This document shows, piece after piece, positions 7,699-19,205 of a stretch of DNA of 64,000 nucleotides. The stretch comes from Paenibacillus caui (GTDB lineage Bacteria; Bacillota; Bacilli; Paenibacillales; Paenibacillaceae). The notes below the pieces were generated by a model that saw nothing but the letters and a program-made list of their open reading frames with translations, did not search any database and was not told the DNA's origin. The stretch is from contig NZ_JAIOGQ010000004.1 of the NCBI RefSeq assembly GCF_019904135.1, positions 1 through 64,000 of the forward strand. Direction: 5' to 3'. Both the position numbers and the translations under genes were made by a program. Every line of letters starts with the position of its first letter. The stretch's first letter is position 1.

Positions 7699-9906
7699 AT
7701 GAAATTCCGGAAATTATTACTATCAACTGTCCTAGCCGCATCACAGATTGCCACGGTCCTTCCCAGCGCGGGTGCCGAGAATGGCAGTGGAGACACAGTT
7801 ACCCAGCAGACCTATGGTCAGGGGGATGCAAGTTCATCCGGTACCTCAGCTTCAGATACACAGAACCCGGGTCAGCAAGCCGGCTCTCAGCAAACAGACT
7901 CTCAGCAAGCAGAGCAAGAAACGCAGAACAGCAGCCAGACTGAGGCGATTAGCCCTAGTACGTCAGGTCAAGCCGCGCAATCGGCAGAAAGTGCAGTGTC
8001 CGCCACTTATCAATCCGCCTTGTCAGCGGATCAGCTAATCCTGATCTTGAACAGCAATTTAATGTATCAGGGGGGTATCCAGTACAAGGCGGCCGAACCG
8101 ATGACCGTGAAGAACGGAGTTTCTTACGTCGCCATCCGTTCTCTGGTTGACCGCGCAGGGCTTGCGATCCGTTATGACAGCGCAACCAAAGAAACGGTGA
8201 TCACGCGCGGAGCGGATGAGCTTCGTTTCAAGCTGAACAGCAATACCTACAAAGTGAACGGCGTTATCCAAACGATGAAAGGCAAATCCTATTCCACGAA
8301 AAAGAACGTATTTATGGTGCCGTTCACATCGATTACAGCAGCGCTTCATTTGCCTTACACCCTGGATTTGAAAGCCAAGAAAATTACCCTAACCGTATCC
8401 ACGAAGCCGGTGGCCAAGTTTACGGTAGGGCCAAGCGAGATCGTTGCGGGTGAGACCCGGGTCAATTACATTACGTCTTCTTTTTCACCGACGGGGCAGT
8501 CCATCGTGAATGAGGAATGGACCGGGCGTGAAGAGATTTTTTCCGCACCGGGCAGCTATGTTGTCACTTACCGTGTACAGGACGCTTCCGGCCAATGGAG
8601 TGATCCGTACGTGCTGACAATCAACGTAGTTAAACCGCATACACCACCGGTAGCCGCTTTTACAACCGACAAAGATACTTATAGAATGGGCGAGAAGATT
8701 ACTTATACGAATCAAAGCACCGATGAAGAGAATTCTATCGTCAAGGTTCAATGGGAGAACAACAAATTAGCGTTCTTTGAGCCGGGGCCTCAGACGATCA
8801 GGCTGAAGGTGACGAATAAATACGGCTTGTCGTCAACTGTAGAGCGTACCGTTAATATAACGGGCGAAACGCTTTACAACGAATCGGATTTTAACCAGCT
8901 GTTTGTACCGGTTGGCGATAAATATACGTTTGACGGGACCCAGGTTCCAGGCTGGGCGAAGGTCAATTATACATTTTCGACCGAGCCTGTAACGCTGATT
9001 CGAAGCAACAGTCCCGAAACAACGACAAGTGAAGGCATTCTCTATTCCGAAACATCGGTCGGAAGAGCCCGCTTCATGATCCATCATGCGAATGAAACCG
9101 GCAAGGATGTGCGGATGTATGTCATTGCAACCAATACGAATGACGAGGCTGCCAGCTTGTATATCGACTCGTTAGGATTTGCTGGTCCAAATGAAAATGC
9201 GACCGCAACGGGCAAATTGTCCGCGAAACGTTATTTCACATCCATCCAGACCCGTTCGGCGGAACAGGATATTACCCTGGCCCCGAGAGAAAGCAAGGTC
9301 ATCTTCAGCGAACTGAGTGCCGGCAAAATGAAGCTGCACCAGGTCATTTCATTGCTTTCGGACATCTATACAGACTATCCCATTCAGTTCGATGTCATTA
9401 TGATCGACGCGAATAAAGATCCGATTGCAACCTTGCCTACGCTTAGCGTTCTGCCGCGTGACGGCGTCCACAATCGCGGCACTTATCCTGATGCCACACG
9501 CATTATCCAATATGACGAATTGCTCGGCGATGTTCCGAAACGTCTGCTGATCGGAGATAATGTGAGCGATCCGTTCCAGTCCGGAATCGATACCCCGAAC
9601 TATACGGAGGCGAAAAATGCGGGCAACTTTGGTGTGTTCTACAAGATCAAAGCCACGAATGTGGCGCCGCATACGCTGATTACTTTTAATCCGCGCGGCG
9701 GCACCTACTCCGGGGCTATCATGGTAAATGGCATGATCGTCGACCTTCCCGTGAATGGCGTGCTCAATGCTCCGAACGATACAGCCGTCCTGTATCGTAC
9801 AGGAGATACTACGGAAACGGTTGATTTTCTGTTTACCGCAGCGCCGGGCAGCAATTTGTCCATCAATCTTCTCTTCCAGCCTTTACCGGAAATGAAAGCC
9901 GAATGA
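7699..9906 (+). CDS. Secreted protein with copper-amine-oxidase-N and PKD-like domains
   Basis: A 735-aa exported protein starting at ATG 7699 behind SD AAAGGAG. A signal peptide (about 1-27, basic start, hydrophobic core, PSAGAEN cleavage region) is followed by a Ser/Gln/Thr-rich linker (about 28-110). Residues about 115-235 form a copper-amine-oxidase N-terminal-like domain with the repeated pattern NGVSYVAIRSLVDRAGLAIRYD and KNVFMVPFTSITAAL. Two PKD-like beta-sandwiches follow (about 240-315 and 318-395, each ending in a YRVQD or LKVTN strand). The remaining ~340 residues are beta-rich and unassigned. The domains suggest cell-wall or extracellular binding, not catalysis. It stands alone with its own terminator. 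Function unknown. Confidence 0.8.
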   Translation: MKFRKLLLSTVLAASQIATVLPSAGAENGSGDTVTQQTYGQGDASSSGTSASDTQNPGQQAGSQQTDSQQAEQETQNSSQTEAISPSTSGQAAQSAESAVSATYQSALSADQLILILNSNLMYQGGIQYKAAEPMTVKNGVSYVAIRSLVDRAGLAIRYDSATKETVITRGADELRFKLNSNTYKVNGVIQTMKGKSYSTKKNVFMVPFTSITAALHLPYTLDLKAKKITLTVSTKPVAKFTVGPSEIVAGETRVNYITSSFSPTGQSIVNEEWTGREEIFSAPGSYVVTYRVQDASGQWSDPYVLTINVVKPHTPPVAAFTTDKDTYRMGEKITYTNQSTDEENSIVKVQWENNKLAFFEPGPQTIRLKVTNKYGLSSTVERTVNITGETLYNESDFNQLFVPVGDKYTFDGTQVPGWAKVNYTFSTEPVTLIRSNSPETTTSEGILYSETSVGRARFMIHHANETGKDVRMYVIATNTNDEAASLYIDSLGFAGPNENATATGKLSAKRYFTSIQTRSAEQDITLAPRESKVIFSELSAGKMKLHQVISLLSDIYTDYPIQFDVIMIDANKDPIATLPTLSVLPRDGVHNRGTYPDATRIIQYDELLGDVPKRLLIGDNVSDPFQSGIDTPNYTEAKNAGNFGVFYKIKATNVAPHTLITFNPRGGTYSGAIMVNGMIVDLPVNGVLNAPNDTAVLYRTGDTTETVDFLFTAAPGSNLSINLLFQPLPEMKAE

Positions 9907-9933
9907 CCGATTGACCGGGAAGGCGCTGAACAT

Positions 9934-9982
9934 AAAGCGGCAGGTTAAGGCATGTTATGCCGCCTGCCGCTTTCATTTTTGT
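9934..9982 (+). terminator. Terminator after the PKD/CuAO-N protein gene
   Basis: AAAGCGGCAGG (9934-9944) pairs with CCTGCCGCTTT (9963-9973), followed by CATTTTTG. Confidence 0.85.
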
Positions 9983-10103
9983 CTGTTCGCCGGAGAAGGA
10001 GCAGGGTTCATTGACGCTCCAACCGATTTGGGGCATTATAGATATCAGAGAATAAAAGACTTTTATTGGATGTACAGCAATGCCAAAAGGAGGAACCGCC
10101 TCT

Positions 10104-10580
10104 ATGCTTTCTGCAGACGAAATTATTCATACGATGTCCAGCCAAGGTCTGCGGATCACGGATCAGCGCAGAACGTTAGCCAAGCTTTTTGCGGATACCG
10201 ACGGCTACTTGACGCCTAAAGACGTGTACGACTTTATGTGCAAGAAGTACAGCGGACTCAGTTTCGATACGGTGTACCGGAATTTGCGCATCATGGAAGA
10301 AATGGGGGTCCTGGAACAGGTTGTATTTGAGGATGGCCTGAAGTTTCGGGTAGGCTGCAGTGAAGAACATCACCATCATCATATGATCTGCCTGGGCTGC
10401 GAGAAGACATATCCGATTCATTTCTGCCCTATGACCTTTGCCGACGCGCCGGATCAGTTCCAGGTTGTGAAGCATAAATTTGAAGTATTCGGTTATTGCA
10501 AGAACTGCCGTTCCAATCTGAATCCGGCACAGAACGTTCCCGGCCAGGACGTGACTGGCCATGAGACTTCAAAATCATGA
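10104..10580 (+). CDS. zur: Zinc uptake regulator Zur (Fur family)
   Basis: A 158-aa metal-dependent repressor. The N-terminal winged helix (1-80) carries [17 protein letters not shown]. The C-terminal dimerisation domain has a His run (89-93) and two CxxC pairs (Cys96/99 and Cys132/135) that form the structural zinc site. The stretch [14 protein letters not shown], the CPM motif and [12 protein letters not shown] resemble B. subtilis Zur more than Fur or PerR. Zur shuts off zinc importers when zinc is plentiful. An ATG at 10080 is rejected because SD AAAAGGAGG (10085-10093) lies after it and serves ATG 10104. Its last 4 bp overlap yidD. Confidence 0.88.
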   Translation: MLSADEIIHTMSSQGLRITDQRRTLAKLFADTDGYLTPKDVYDFMCKKYSGLSFDTVYRNLRIMEEMGVLEQVVFEDGLKFRVGCSEEHHHHHMICLGCEKTYPIHFCPMTFADAPDQFQVVKHKFEVFGYCKNCRSNLNPAQNVPGQDVTGHETSKS

Positions 10581-10846
10581 AGATCACCAGAAAAGCCGTC
10601 CAGGCTCCTATTCATGTTTACCGTAAATTCATCTCGCCGCTGAAGCCGCCGACCTGCAGATTTTATCCGACATGTTCGGCATATGCCCTTGAGGCCATCG
10701 AGGTTCACGGCGCTTTGAAAGGCACCTGGCTTGCCGCCAAACGGATTGCCAAATGCCATCCTTTTCATCCGGGGGGAATTGACCCGGTTCCGCCAAAACG
10801 CGGCGTCAAGGAAAAAATTGGAACGAAACAAGGCGGCCATGCTTGA
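10577..10846 (+). CDS. yidD: Membrane protein insertion efficiency factor YidD
   Basis: An 89-aa protein of the YidD (DUF37/haemolytic domain) family, recognised by the cysteine-containing core [19 protein letters not shown] and the [18 protein letters not shown] motif. In bacteria it assists YidC in inserting membrane proteins at the inner face of the membrane. The ATG overlaps the zur stop as ATGA, indicating translational coupling in a two-gene operon. Its stop codon (844-846 of this kb) lies inside the -35 box of the next transcription unit. Confidence 0.92.
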   Translation: MKITRKAVQAPIHVYRKFISPLKPPTCRFYPTCSAYALEAIEVHGALKGTWLAAKRIAKCHPFHPGGIDPVPPKRGVKEKIGTKQGGHA

Positions 10847-10871
10847 CAGTGAGGGTTACTTTTCATATATT
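10843..10871 (+). promoter_or_regulatory. Sigma-A promoter of the T-box/metG unit
   Basis: TTGACA (10843-10848), a 17-bp spacer and TATATT (10866-10871), near consensus. The -35 overlaps the yidD stop codon. Predicted start near 10878. Confidence 0.85.
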
Positions 10872-10877
10872 AGGAAA

Positions 10878-13229
<2,352 letters not shown>

Positions 13230-13305
13230 ATCGCAGCATAGGGCTTCGAGCAGAAGAACGAAGAGCTGAAAGCTTTAAGCGAAACCCGCCTGAAATTTCG
13301 GATCG

Positions 13306-13354
13306 GACCTTTCGAAGCGGTACCATGATTCCGCCTCGGAAGGTCTTTATTTTG
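13306..13354 (+). terminator. Terminator of metG
   Basis: GACCTTTCGAAGCGG (13306-13320) pairs with CCGCCTCGGAAGGTC (13331-13345), followed by TTTATTTTG. Confidence 0.88.
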
Positions 13355-13400
13355 CGCGGAACGATCCTTGCGGCACAGTCTTATGTACGAATCAAACTTG

Positions 13401-13419
13401 TCACGGCAAAAAGCCGTGA
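13401..13419. other. Small hairpin upstream of ccdA
   Basis: TCACGGC-AAAAA-GCCGTGA, a perfect 7-bp stem in the 203-bp metG-ccdA gap. No T-tract follows. It could be part of a leader or an operator; function unknown. Confidence 0.35.
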
Positions 13420-13557
13420 AAGGTTGTGTTGGACTGCTTCATCCGGCCCGGCCGGTTCTTGTCTCCTGTCCTGCGGCGTAAGCTGATAGTAGCTTGTATA
13501 AGACTTGCGAAAGTTTTTAACAGGATGCTTAGCTAAAGCTGCGAGGAGGTTTTTGGG

Positions 13558-14271
13558 TTGGGGAATATTTCTGTCGGCGTGGCGTTTGCAGCCGGGGTGG
13601 CCTCGTTTATATCGCCCTGCTGTCTTCCGCTTTATCCGTCTTTCATTTCATACATAACCGGCCTGTCGCTAAATACGTTGAAGACAGGGCTAAACCGGAA
13701 TTCCGTACGATTCAGGGTGTTCATGCATACTGCGGTGTTCATTCTGGGCTTCTCTGCCGTATTCTACTCTCTCGGCTATGGCGCCGGAATATTCGGCTTC
13801 GTGTTCCACAGCTACAGGGACTGGATTCGGAAAGCAGCAGGGCTTGTCATGATCGGAATGGGACTCTTTCTTACAGGGGCCATTCAGCCGCGTTTGTTCA
13901 TGCATGAATGGAAGCCCGGATTAACTCGCCGTTCTGCCGGATATCTCGGTTCATTTCTGCTAGGCATCGGATTTTCGGCAGGCTGGTCGCCTTGTGTCGG
14001 ACCGATACTGGCCGGAGTCATCGCTTTGGCCGCAAGCGAGCACACCGCTTGGTTTAAGCTGATAACCGCTTATACGGCAGGCTTTGCAGTGCCGTTTTTT
14101 ATGTTCGCGTTCTATGTCGGGTCGGCAAGAAATTTGAGTAAGCATTCCGGCTGGATCATGAAATGCGGTGGCCTGATCATGATTCTGATGGGCATTCTGC
14201 TGTTTAGCGGACGTTTAACGCGGATCACGATATGGCTGCAGCAGATCACGCCGGCATGGCTCGCATTTTGA
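13558..14271 (+). CDS. ccdA: Cytochrome c biogenesis protein CcdA (DsbD-like thiol transporter)
   Basis: A 237-aa integral membrane protein with about six hydrophobic segments. The two conserved cysteine sites of the CcdA/DsbD family are visible: SPCCLPLYPS near residue 20 and GWSPCVGP near residue 143. These proteins carry reducing equivalents from cytoplasmic thioredoxin to extracytoplasmic thiols, for cytochrome c maturation or spore/envelope disulfide control. The start is TTG 13558, 8 nt after SD GAGGAGG (13543-13549); there is no nearby ATG. No resA or other ccs gene is adjacent, so its exact partner is unknown. Confidence 0.9.
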   Translation: MGNISVGVAFAAGVASFISPCCLPLYPSFISYITGLSLNTLKTGLNRNSVRFRVFMHTAVFILGFSAVFYSLGYGAGIFGFVFHSYRDWIRKAAGLVMIGMGLFLTGAIQPRLFMHEWKPGLTRRSAGYLGSFLLGIGFSAGWSPCVGPILAGVIALAASEHTAWFKLITAYTAGFAVPFFMFAFYVGSARNLSKHSGWIMKCGGLIMILMGILLFSGRLTRITIWLQQITPAWLAF

Positions 14272-14350
14272 GGAAATAATTTCTATTTTAGCCATAGGCC
14301 AGTCCGATTTCTAGTCCCTTGCGGCCTTCACCCTTGGGGCCATCAAAGTC

Positions 14351-14366
14351 GTGGCAAATTTGTCAC
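14351..14366. promoter_or_regulatory. Palindromic candidate operator upstream of mntR
   Basis: GTGGCAAATTTGTCAC, a 16-bp near-perfect palindrome (one mismatched pair), 113 bp before mntR. It does not fit the usual MntR box. It may be an operator of an unknown regulator. Confidence 0.35.
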
Positions 14367-14478
14367 GGAACTGTGCCGCAGGGCTTCGGGACTTGCCAAG
14401 AAGTTGCAGAAACATGTATCATTACAGAGTGAAGAAGAGCGGCCGTGACCGTTTGAACTAAGGAAAAGAGGGAAGCAG

Positions 14479-14904
14479 ATGCCAACGCCCAGCATGGAAG
14501 ATTACTTGGAGCGCATCTATAAGCTGATTGATGAGAAAGGGTATGCCCGCGTGTCCGATATAGCGGAAGGACTGGAGGTTCATCCATCATCAGTTACGAA
14601 AATGATCCAGAAACTGGACAAAGATGAATACTTGATCTATGAGAAGTACCGTGGATTGGTGCTGACCAGCAAAGGGAAGAAGGTCGGAAAACGGCTGGTG
14701 GACCGTCATGCGCTTCTGGAAGAGTTTCTGGAAATGATCGGTGTTCAGGAAGAGAACATATATAAAGATGTTGAAGGCATAGAGCATCACTTAAGCTGGG
14801 ACTCCATTACATGCATTGAAACTTTGGTTGAATATTTTCGGCGCGACAAAAGCCGGCTGGAAGAGCTGAGCAATATTCATAATGAGTTGTTAAGCGGTTC
14901 TTGA
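14479..14904 (+). CDS. mntR: Manganese-dependent repressor MntR
   Basis: A 141-aa DtxR/MntR-family regulator. All six metal ligands of B. subtilis MntR are at the same numbers: Asp8, Glu11, His77, Glu99, Glu102 and His103. The winged helix (about 20-65) contains [22 protein letters not shown]. With Mn2+ bound it represses manganese uptake genes. The start ATG follows SD AAGAGGGAAG. It begins the block syntenic with B. subtilis mntR-yqhOPQR, here interrupted by one secreted-protein gene. Confidence 0.97.
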   Translation: MPTPSMEDYLERIYKLIDEKGYARVSDIAEGLEVHPSSVTKMIQKLDKDEYLIYEKYRGLVLTSKGKKVGKRLVDRHALLEEFLEMIGVQEENIYKDVEGIEHHLSWDSITCIETLVEYFRRDKSRLEELSNIHNELLSGS

Positions 14905-14905
14905 T

Positions 14906-14940
14906 AAGGTGTCTGTCTTGCGGCAGATGCTTATTTATTT
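14906..14940 (+). terminator. Possible terminator of mntR
   Basis: AAGGTGTCTG pairs (with G-U pairs) to CAGATGCTT around TCTTGCGG, followed by ATTTATTT. Weak stem. Confidence 0.5.
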
Positions 14941-14991
14941 CGGAAGCAAAACTTTAAATTTGTAATTCGTGTCATTTGGGGAGGAAACGGA

Positions 14992-16581
14992 ATGAAATTT
15001 TGGAAATGGTCCCTCATGGCCATGACGGTGCTTATGGTGCTGCTTCCGCTCAGCGCCATGTCCGGGGAAGCAAACGCAAGAGAAGCTCCGATCGCGATGA
15101 TGCTCGACGGCCAAGCCTTGGCCAGCGATGTGGCTCCTTATGTTACGTCGGGAACGGCTCTGGTTCCCCTGCGGGTCATTTCGAACGGGATCGGCGCTTC
15201 GGTCGTCTGGAACCAAACCAGCAAGTCGGTGACCATTCAGAAGGACGGTTCCACGATCAAGCTTACGCTGGGGAAAAAGACGGCAACCGTAAATGGCGGC
15301 AGCGTCACATTGGATGTCCCGCTGCAGGCCGTTGCAGGCCGGACGATGGCTCCGCTGCGTTTTGTAGGCGAACACCTCGGGCTGACCGTCAGTTGGAACC
15401 AGGCCGCCCGGGTCATTACGCTGACGACCCCAGGCTGGGAGAATGGTGGAGGAAGCGGCAATTTGACCGGCAGCAACAGCCTGCGCGGCGCCTGGATCGC
15501 CTCGGTCATGAATCTTGATTGGCCCAGCAGCTTATCGAAAGGCAATGAGGAGATGCAGAAGCAAGAATATACAAGGCTGCTGGATGATCTGCAGGCTGCA
15601 GGGATTAACGCCGTATTCTTACAGGTCCGTCCAGCGGCGGATGCGCTCTATCGTTCTTCGCTTATTCCGTGGTCCCAATATTTGACCGGAAACCAAGGCA
15701 AAGATCCGGGCTATGATCCCCTTGCTTTTGTGATCGAGGAAACGCACAAACGCGGCATGCAGTTCCACGCCTGGTTCAATCCCTTCCGGGCCACGGCCAG
15801 CGGTAGCGATTCAAGCAAGCTGGCATCGAACCACGTCTCGGTTCAGCATCCTGAATGGATTATTGATCAGGGCGGAAAGTTGTACATCAACCCGGGAATA
15901 CCGGCCGCCAGGCAGCATATTATCGATGCTGTCATGGAAGTCGTAGATCAATACGACATCGATGGGGTACATCTGGATGATTACTTCTATCCTCATGAAT
16001 CGGATTCCGATCCTTTTGAGGATGACCTGGCTTTCAAAGAATATAATCCTAAGGGCTTCCAGACAAAGGGAGACTGGCGGCGCGACAACATCAATACATT
16101 TGTCCGCGATCTGGATCAGAGCATCCACGGCGCCAAGCCGCAAGTCTCTTTCGGTATCAGTCCTTTCGGAATTTGGCGCAACAGTTCGGCCGATCCGACC
16201 GGATCGGACACTTCGGGAACTCCCGCTTATGACAACATGTATGCCGATGCCAGAACCTGGATTCAAAACGGATACATCGATTATATCGCCCCGCAGGTAT
16301 ATTGGAGCTTCGACAATACCGTTGCAGCCTACAACAAAGTTGTGGATTGGTGGGCGAATGAAGTCTCCGGCACCTCCGTCAAGTTGTATATTGGGCATGC
16401 GCCTTACAAGATCGGATCTCCGCAGAAAGGTTGGCAGACTGCCCAGGAAATTATCGATCAGCTGAAATATAATGAAAGGTATGACCAGATTCAGGGCAGC
16501 ATTTTCTACAATGCGAGCCACCTGCGCAAAAATCCGCTCGGACTAATTGAGCTCCTGAGAACATATTACGGACTTAACTAA
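14992..16581 (+). CDS. Secreted family-10-like glycosyl hydrolase with copper-amine-oxidase-N domain
   Basis: A 529-aa exported protein starting behind SD GGGGAGGAAA. Signal peptide about 1-29 (hydrophobic core, then SGEANA). Residues 30-150 form a copper-amine-oxidase-N-like domain with two repeats of the form ALVPLRVISNGIGASVVWNQ and TMAPLRFVGEHLGLTVSWNQ. After a Gly/Asn/Ser linker, residues 165-529 form a TIM-barrel glycosyl-hydrolase-like (GHL10/DUF187, YngK-type) domain: RGAWIASVMNLDWP, INAVFLQVRPAADALY, FHAWFNPFR, YDIDGVHLDDYFYP. The substrate is not predictable; the wall-binding-type N domain suggests the cell surface. It sits between mntR and the patatin gene, where B. subtilis has no such gene. 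Confidence 0.85.
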   Translation: MKFWKWSLMAMTVLMVLLPLSAMSGEANAREAPIAMMLDGQALASDVAPYVTSGTALVPLRVISNGIGASVVWNQTSKSVTIQKDGSTIKLTLGKKTATVNGGSVTLDVPLQAVAGRTMAPLRFVGEHLGLTVSWNQAARVITLTTPGWENGGGSGNLTGSNSLRGAWIASVMNLDWPSSLSKGNEEMQKQEYTRLLDDLQAAGINAVFLQVRPAADALYRSSLIPWSQYLTGNQGKDPGYDPLAFVIEETHKRGMQFHAWFNPFRATASGSDSSKLASNHVSVQHPEWIIDQGGKLYINPGIPAARQHIIDAVMEVVDQYDIDGVHLDDYFYPHESDSDPFEDDLAFKEYNPKGFQTKGDWRRDNINTFVRDLDQSIHGAKPQVSFGISPFGIWRNSSADPTGSDTSGTPAYDNMYADARTWIQNGYIDYIAPQVYWSFDNTVAAYNKVVDWWANEVSGTSVKLYIGHAPYKIGSPQKGWQTAQEIIDQLKYNERYDQIQGSIFYNASHLRKNPLGLIELLRTYYGLN

Positions 16582-16605
16582 TATTATTAGAGTTATTAGC
16601 ATATG

Positions 16606-16676
16606 ACAGCCCCCTTGCCTCATACATAAGCAGTAACCGAAAGGTTTACCTATGTATAGGGATGGGGGCTGTTTTT
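16606..16676 (+). terminator. Terminator of the glycosyl-hydrolase gene, overlapping the patatin start region
   Basis: ACAGCCCCC (16606-16614) pairs with GGGGGCTGT (16664-16672). An inner ATACATA/TATGTAT stem is also present, and the hairpin ends in TTTTT (16672-16676). The next gene's GTG start follows the last T directly, and the GGGGG of the 3' arm is its only visible SD. Confidence 0.85.
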
Positions 16677-17645
16677 GTGCTGATAAACGGCGTATTTCAA
16701 GGCGGCGGAGTCAAAGGGATTTCACTTGCGGGCGCCGTCAAAGCGGCTGAGCTGCACGGTGTGCGTTTTAACAGGCTGGCCGGGACGTCCTCCGGATCGA
16801 TCGTCGCGGCTTTGCTGGCCGCGGGGTACACAGCGGATGAAATGAAGGACATTATTATGGGTACCTCATTCACCCTTTTTCTGAAACGCGCCCCTATATT
16901 CAACATGGGGCTCATCGGTCCGGCGCTGCGCGTATTGATTAAGAAAGGCTTGTATTCCGGAGAAGCTCTTGAGAACTGGATTCGAAAAATTCTTGCGGCG
17001 AAAGGAATCCGGACTTTCCGTGATTTGGAGAAAGGAAAGCTGTCCATTGTAGCTTCCGACATTACCAATGGGAAAATTCTCGTTTTGCCGGATGATTTAG
17101 GCAAGCTGGGCCTCGAATCGGGGAGCTTTGAAGTTGCCCGTGCCGTCAGGATGAGCTGCAGCATCCCTTATTTCTTTGATCCTGTGATGCTGCGCCTTCC
17201 ATCCAGGAAAGCGATGGCACGCCCTTTTTCCGACCAGTTTGTCTATGTAGTGGATGGGGGAATGCTCAGCAATTTGCCTTTATGGCTGTTTGACCAGGAT
17301 GGACCGCGGCCCGGAGGACAGCTGATTCCCACCGTAGGTTTCCAAATGGTAGGAGAGACGACTGGTCGTCCCAATCGCATAAAGGGGCCTTTTACGATGC
17401 TTCAAGCCATGGTGGAAACGATGCTGTCCGCGCATGATCAAAGATATATCGAACAATCCAAGCGGTTCCGTACAATCAAAATACCGACGCTTGGCGTCGG
17501 CACCACCCAATTTGATCTTGGAAAAGAAAAAAGCCTGCAGCTTTTTGAATCGGGAGTAAGCGCAGGCCATAAATTTTTTGGCGAGTGGAACGCCAAGGAT
17601 TATGAAGTTCAATTCCTGAAATATCTGCAGGCATTTAAGGCTTGA
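16677..17645 (+). CDS. Patatin-like phospholipase (YqhO-like)
   Basis: A 322-aa protein of the patatin/RssA-type serine lipid acyl hydrolase family. The oxyanion-hole motif GGGVKG is at residues 10-14, the nucleophile elbow GTSSG at 36-40 (Ser38), and the dyad Asp lies in VVDGGMLSNLP. It probably acts on lipids in the cytoplasm or at the inner membrane face; substrate unknown. The start is taken as GTG 16677, immediately after the preceding terminator's T-tract. An in-frame ATG at 16662 lies inside the hairpin and has no SD. Position after mntR matches B. subtilis yqhO. Confidence 0.85.
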   Translation: MLINGVFQGGGVKGISLAGAVKAAELHGVRFNRLAGTSSGSIVAALLAAGYTADEMKDIIMGTSFTLFLKRAPIFNMGLIGPALRVLIKKGLYSGEALENWIRKILAAKGIRTFRDLEKGKLSIVASDITNGKILVLPDDLGKLGLESGSFEVARAVRMSCSIPYFFDPVMLRLPSRKAMARPFSDQFVYVVDGGMLSNLPLWLFDQDGPRPGGQLIPTVGFQMVGETTGRPNRIKGPFTMLQAMVETMLSAHDQRYIEQSKRFRTIKIPTLGVGTTQFDLGKEKSLQLFESGVSAGHKFFGEWNAKDYEVQFLKYLQAFKA

Positions 17646-17674
17646 TTCGTGATGCGTGATAGGTGTGATAGTAA

Positions 17675-18004
17675 TTAATGAAATTTGGGAATATCGTCGT
17701 CGTTCTTTCCTTTCTGGCCATCGATAACCTGAAAAGGATAACTTTTGCGCTTCCCGCCTGGCAAACCTTGGGATGCAGCCGACGAGCGCCGCTGCGACGC
17801 GGCCATCTTAGCCGCGGTTTTTGCGGAAGGCTTGATTTTTGGGCCTTTGCGGTAACGTTTCGGCGGATATTTGTACAGAACATACACCAGAACGAGAAGC
17901 GCTACCGGAATGATTAAAGACACCCAATTATACATGAGCGAATTGACCAGTCCGGCCGCTGCCAAAAGCATAACCGTCCAAAAAATAATCGCATGTCTTC
18001 TCAT
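17675..18004 (-). CDS. yqhP: Small membrane protein, YqhP position
   Basis: A 109-aa protein with two predicted membrane helices (about 5-22 and 26-45) and a basic, disordered cytoplasmic tail (RKGPKIKPSAKTAAKMAASQRRSS). It starts 8 bp after the yqhQ stop, so the two are cotranscribed. The order next to yqhQ and yqhR corresponds to B. subtilis yqhP; sequence similarity to YqhP is assumed from position, not tested. Function unknown. Confidence 0.6.
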   Translation of the reverse strand: MRRHAIIFWTVMLLAAAGLVNSLMYNWVSLIIPVALLVLVYVLYKYPPKRYRKGPKIKPSAKTAAKMAASQRRSSAASQGLPGGKRKSYPFQVIDGQKGKNDDDIPKFH

Positions 18005-18011
18005 GGCTTTA

Positions 18012-19094
18012 TCACCCTTTCACGGGATCAAGTGTTGGACTTTCCGGCAAACTGCTCTTCGCTGTTTCGCTTTGCAACTGGACGTCAAGTTCCCGCATCC
18101 GGTTGAACGAGGCGATCGATACCTCTACCTGATCGTCGCTAGGCTCCTTTGTAGTCAGAAGCTGCAGCCAAAGCCCCGGATAACCGAGAAACCGGAGAAC
18201 GGGAATGTCACGCACGGAGTTGGTGAATTTCAGCAGCTCGAAGGACAGACCGATAACGACCGGAAGCAGGAGAATCCGGATGAATACCCTTTCCCAAATA
18301 TTGTCCCAGGGGAAGAGGGAATACACGATAATGCCGACAATCACCGTCAAAATAATAAAACTGCTGCCGCACCGGTAATGCAGGCGGCTGTACTTCTGGA
18401 CGTTGGCTGGCGTTAATTCTTCGCCGGCCTCGTATGCCGTTATGACCTTGTGTTCGGCGCCGTGATACTGGAACAGGCGCTTGATGACGGGCGTTTGGGA
18501 TATAATCCACAGATACGCCAGCAGCAGCACGATTTTGATAACCCCTTCAATGATCGTGTCGAGGACGCGGTGATTGATGATACTTTTGAACAACAGGTCT
18601 TCAAGTACTGCAGGAACAAGCGTAAAAATAAGTTTGCCAACTATAAACGACAAAATTCCCGCGACAGCGACCCCTACGATCATGGTCAGGGAGAAGGAGG
18701 ACTCCTCTTTCTCTTTCTGCTTGGCGCGCTCTTCGGGATTCATCTGGTCATCGGCCATCGCCTCTGCAGAGTAATTCAAATGCTTGGATCCCTTGGCGCT
18801 GGAATCTATAATGCTGACAATTCCACGGACAAACGGAATTTTACGTAGCGTTTTAACCCACGCCTTGTCCTCTCTCGGAACTTCAAGGAATGTAATTTCA
18901 CCGGATTTACGTCTCACAGCGGTTACGTTAACATGTTTTCCGCCGAACATTACGCCTTCAATAACGGCCTGGCCGCCATAGATGCCCGGTTTGGATGCTT
19001 TCGGCACAACTTCACCTTCCCTAATCAATGAAATGGTATGACGGATTTCGTCCCCAAATGAAGCGTTAACCGGCTTCCCTTTGGTATTTTTCAT
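18012..19094 (-). CDS. yqhQ: DUF1385 membrane protein YqhQ
   Basis: A 360-aa conserved protein of the DUF1385 family. The N-terminal soluble part carries GGQAVIEGVMFGGKH, the family signature, and GIVSIIDS. The middle has several membrane helices (about 140-225), then FQYHGAEHKVITAYEAGEELT, then further helices. The HGAEHK motif looks like a metal or active site but no activity is known to me. It is transcribed divergently from yqhR. Confidence 0.88.
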   Translation of the reverse strand: MKNTKGKPVNASFGDEIRHTISLIREGEVVPKASKPGIYGGQAVIEGVMFGGKHVNVTAVRRKSGEITFLEVPREDKAWVKTLRKIPFVRGIVSIIDSSAKGSKHLNYSAEAMADDQMNPEERAKQKEKEESSFSLTMIVGVAVAGILSFIVGKLIFTLVPAVLEDLLFKSIINHRVLDTIIEGVIKIVLLLAYLWIISQTPVIKRLFQYHGAEHKVITAYEAGEELTPANVQKYSRLHYRCGSSFIILTVIVGIIVYSLFPWDNIWERVFIRILLLPVVIGLSFELLKFTNSVRDIPVLRFLGYPGLWLQLLTTKEPSDDQVEVSIASFNRMRELDVQLQSETAKSSLPESPTLDPVKG

Positions 19095-19205
19095 TGTATC
19101 GAATTTCGGGCATAAATTCTAGTTGGTTTAGGCTTATTCAAATTGGTCATACTAAGGTGCGATCCAAATTCAAACAGCAGATAGGGAAGGAAGGGAAGAA
19201 TTCCA

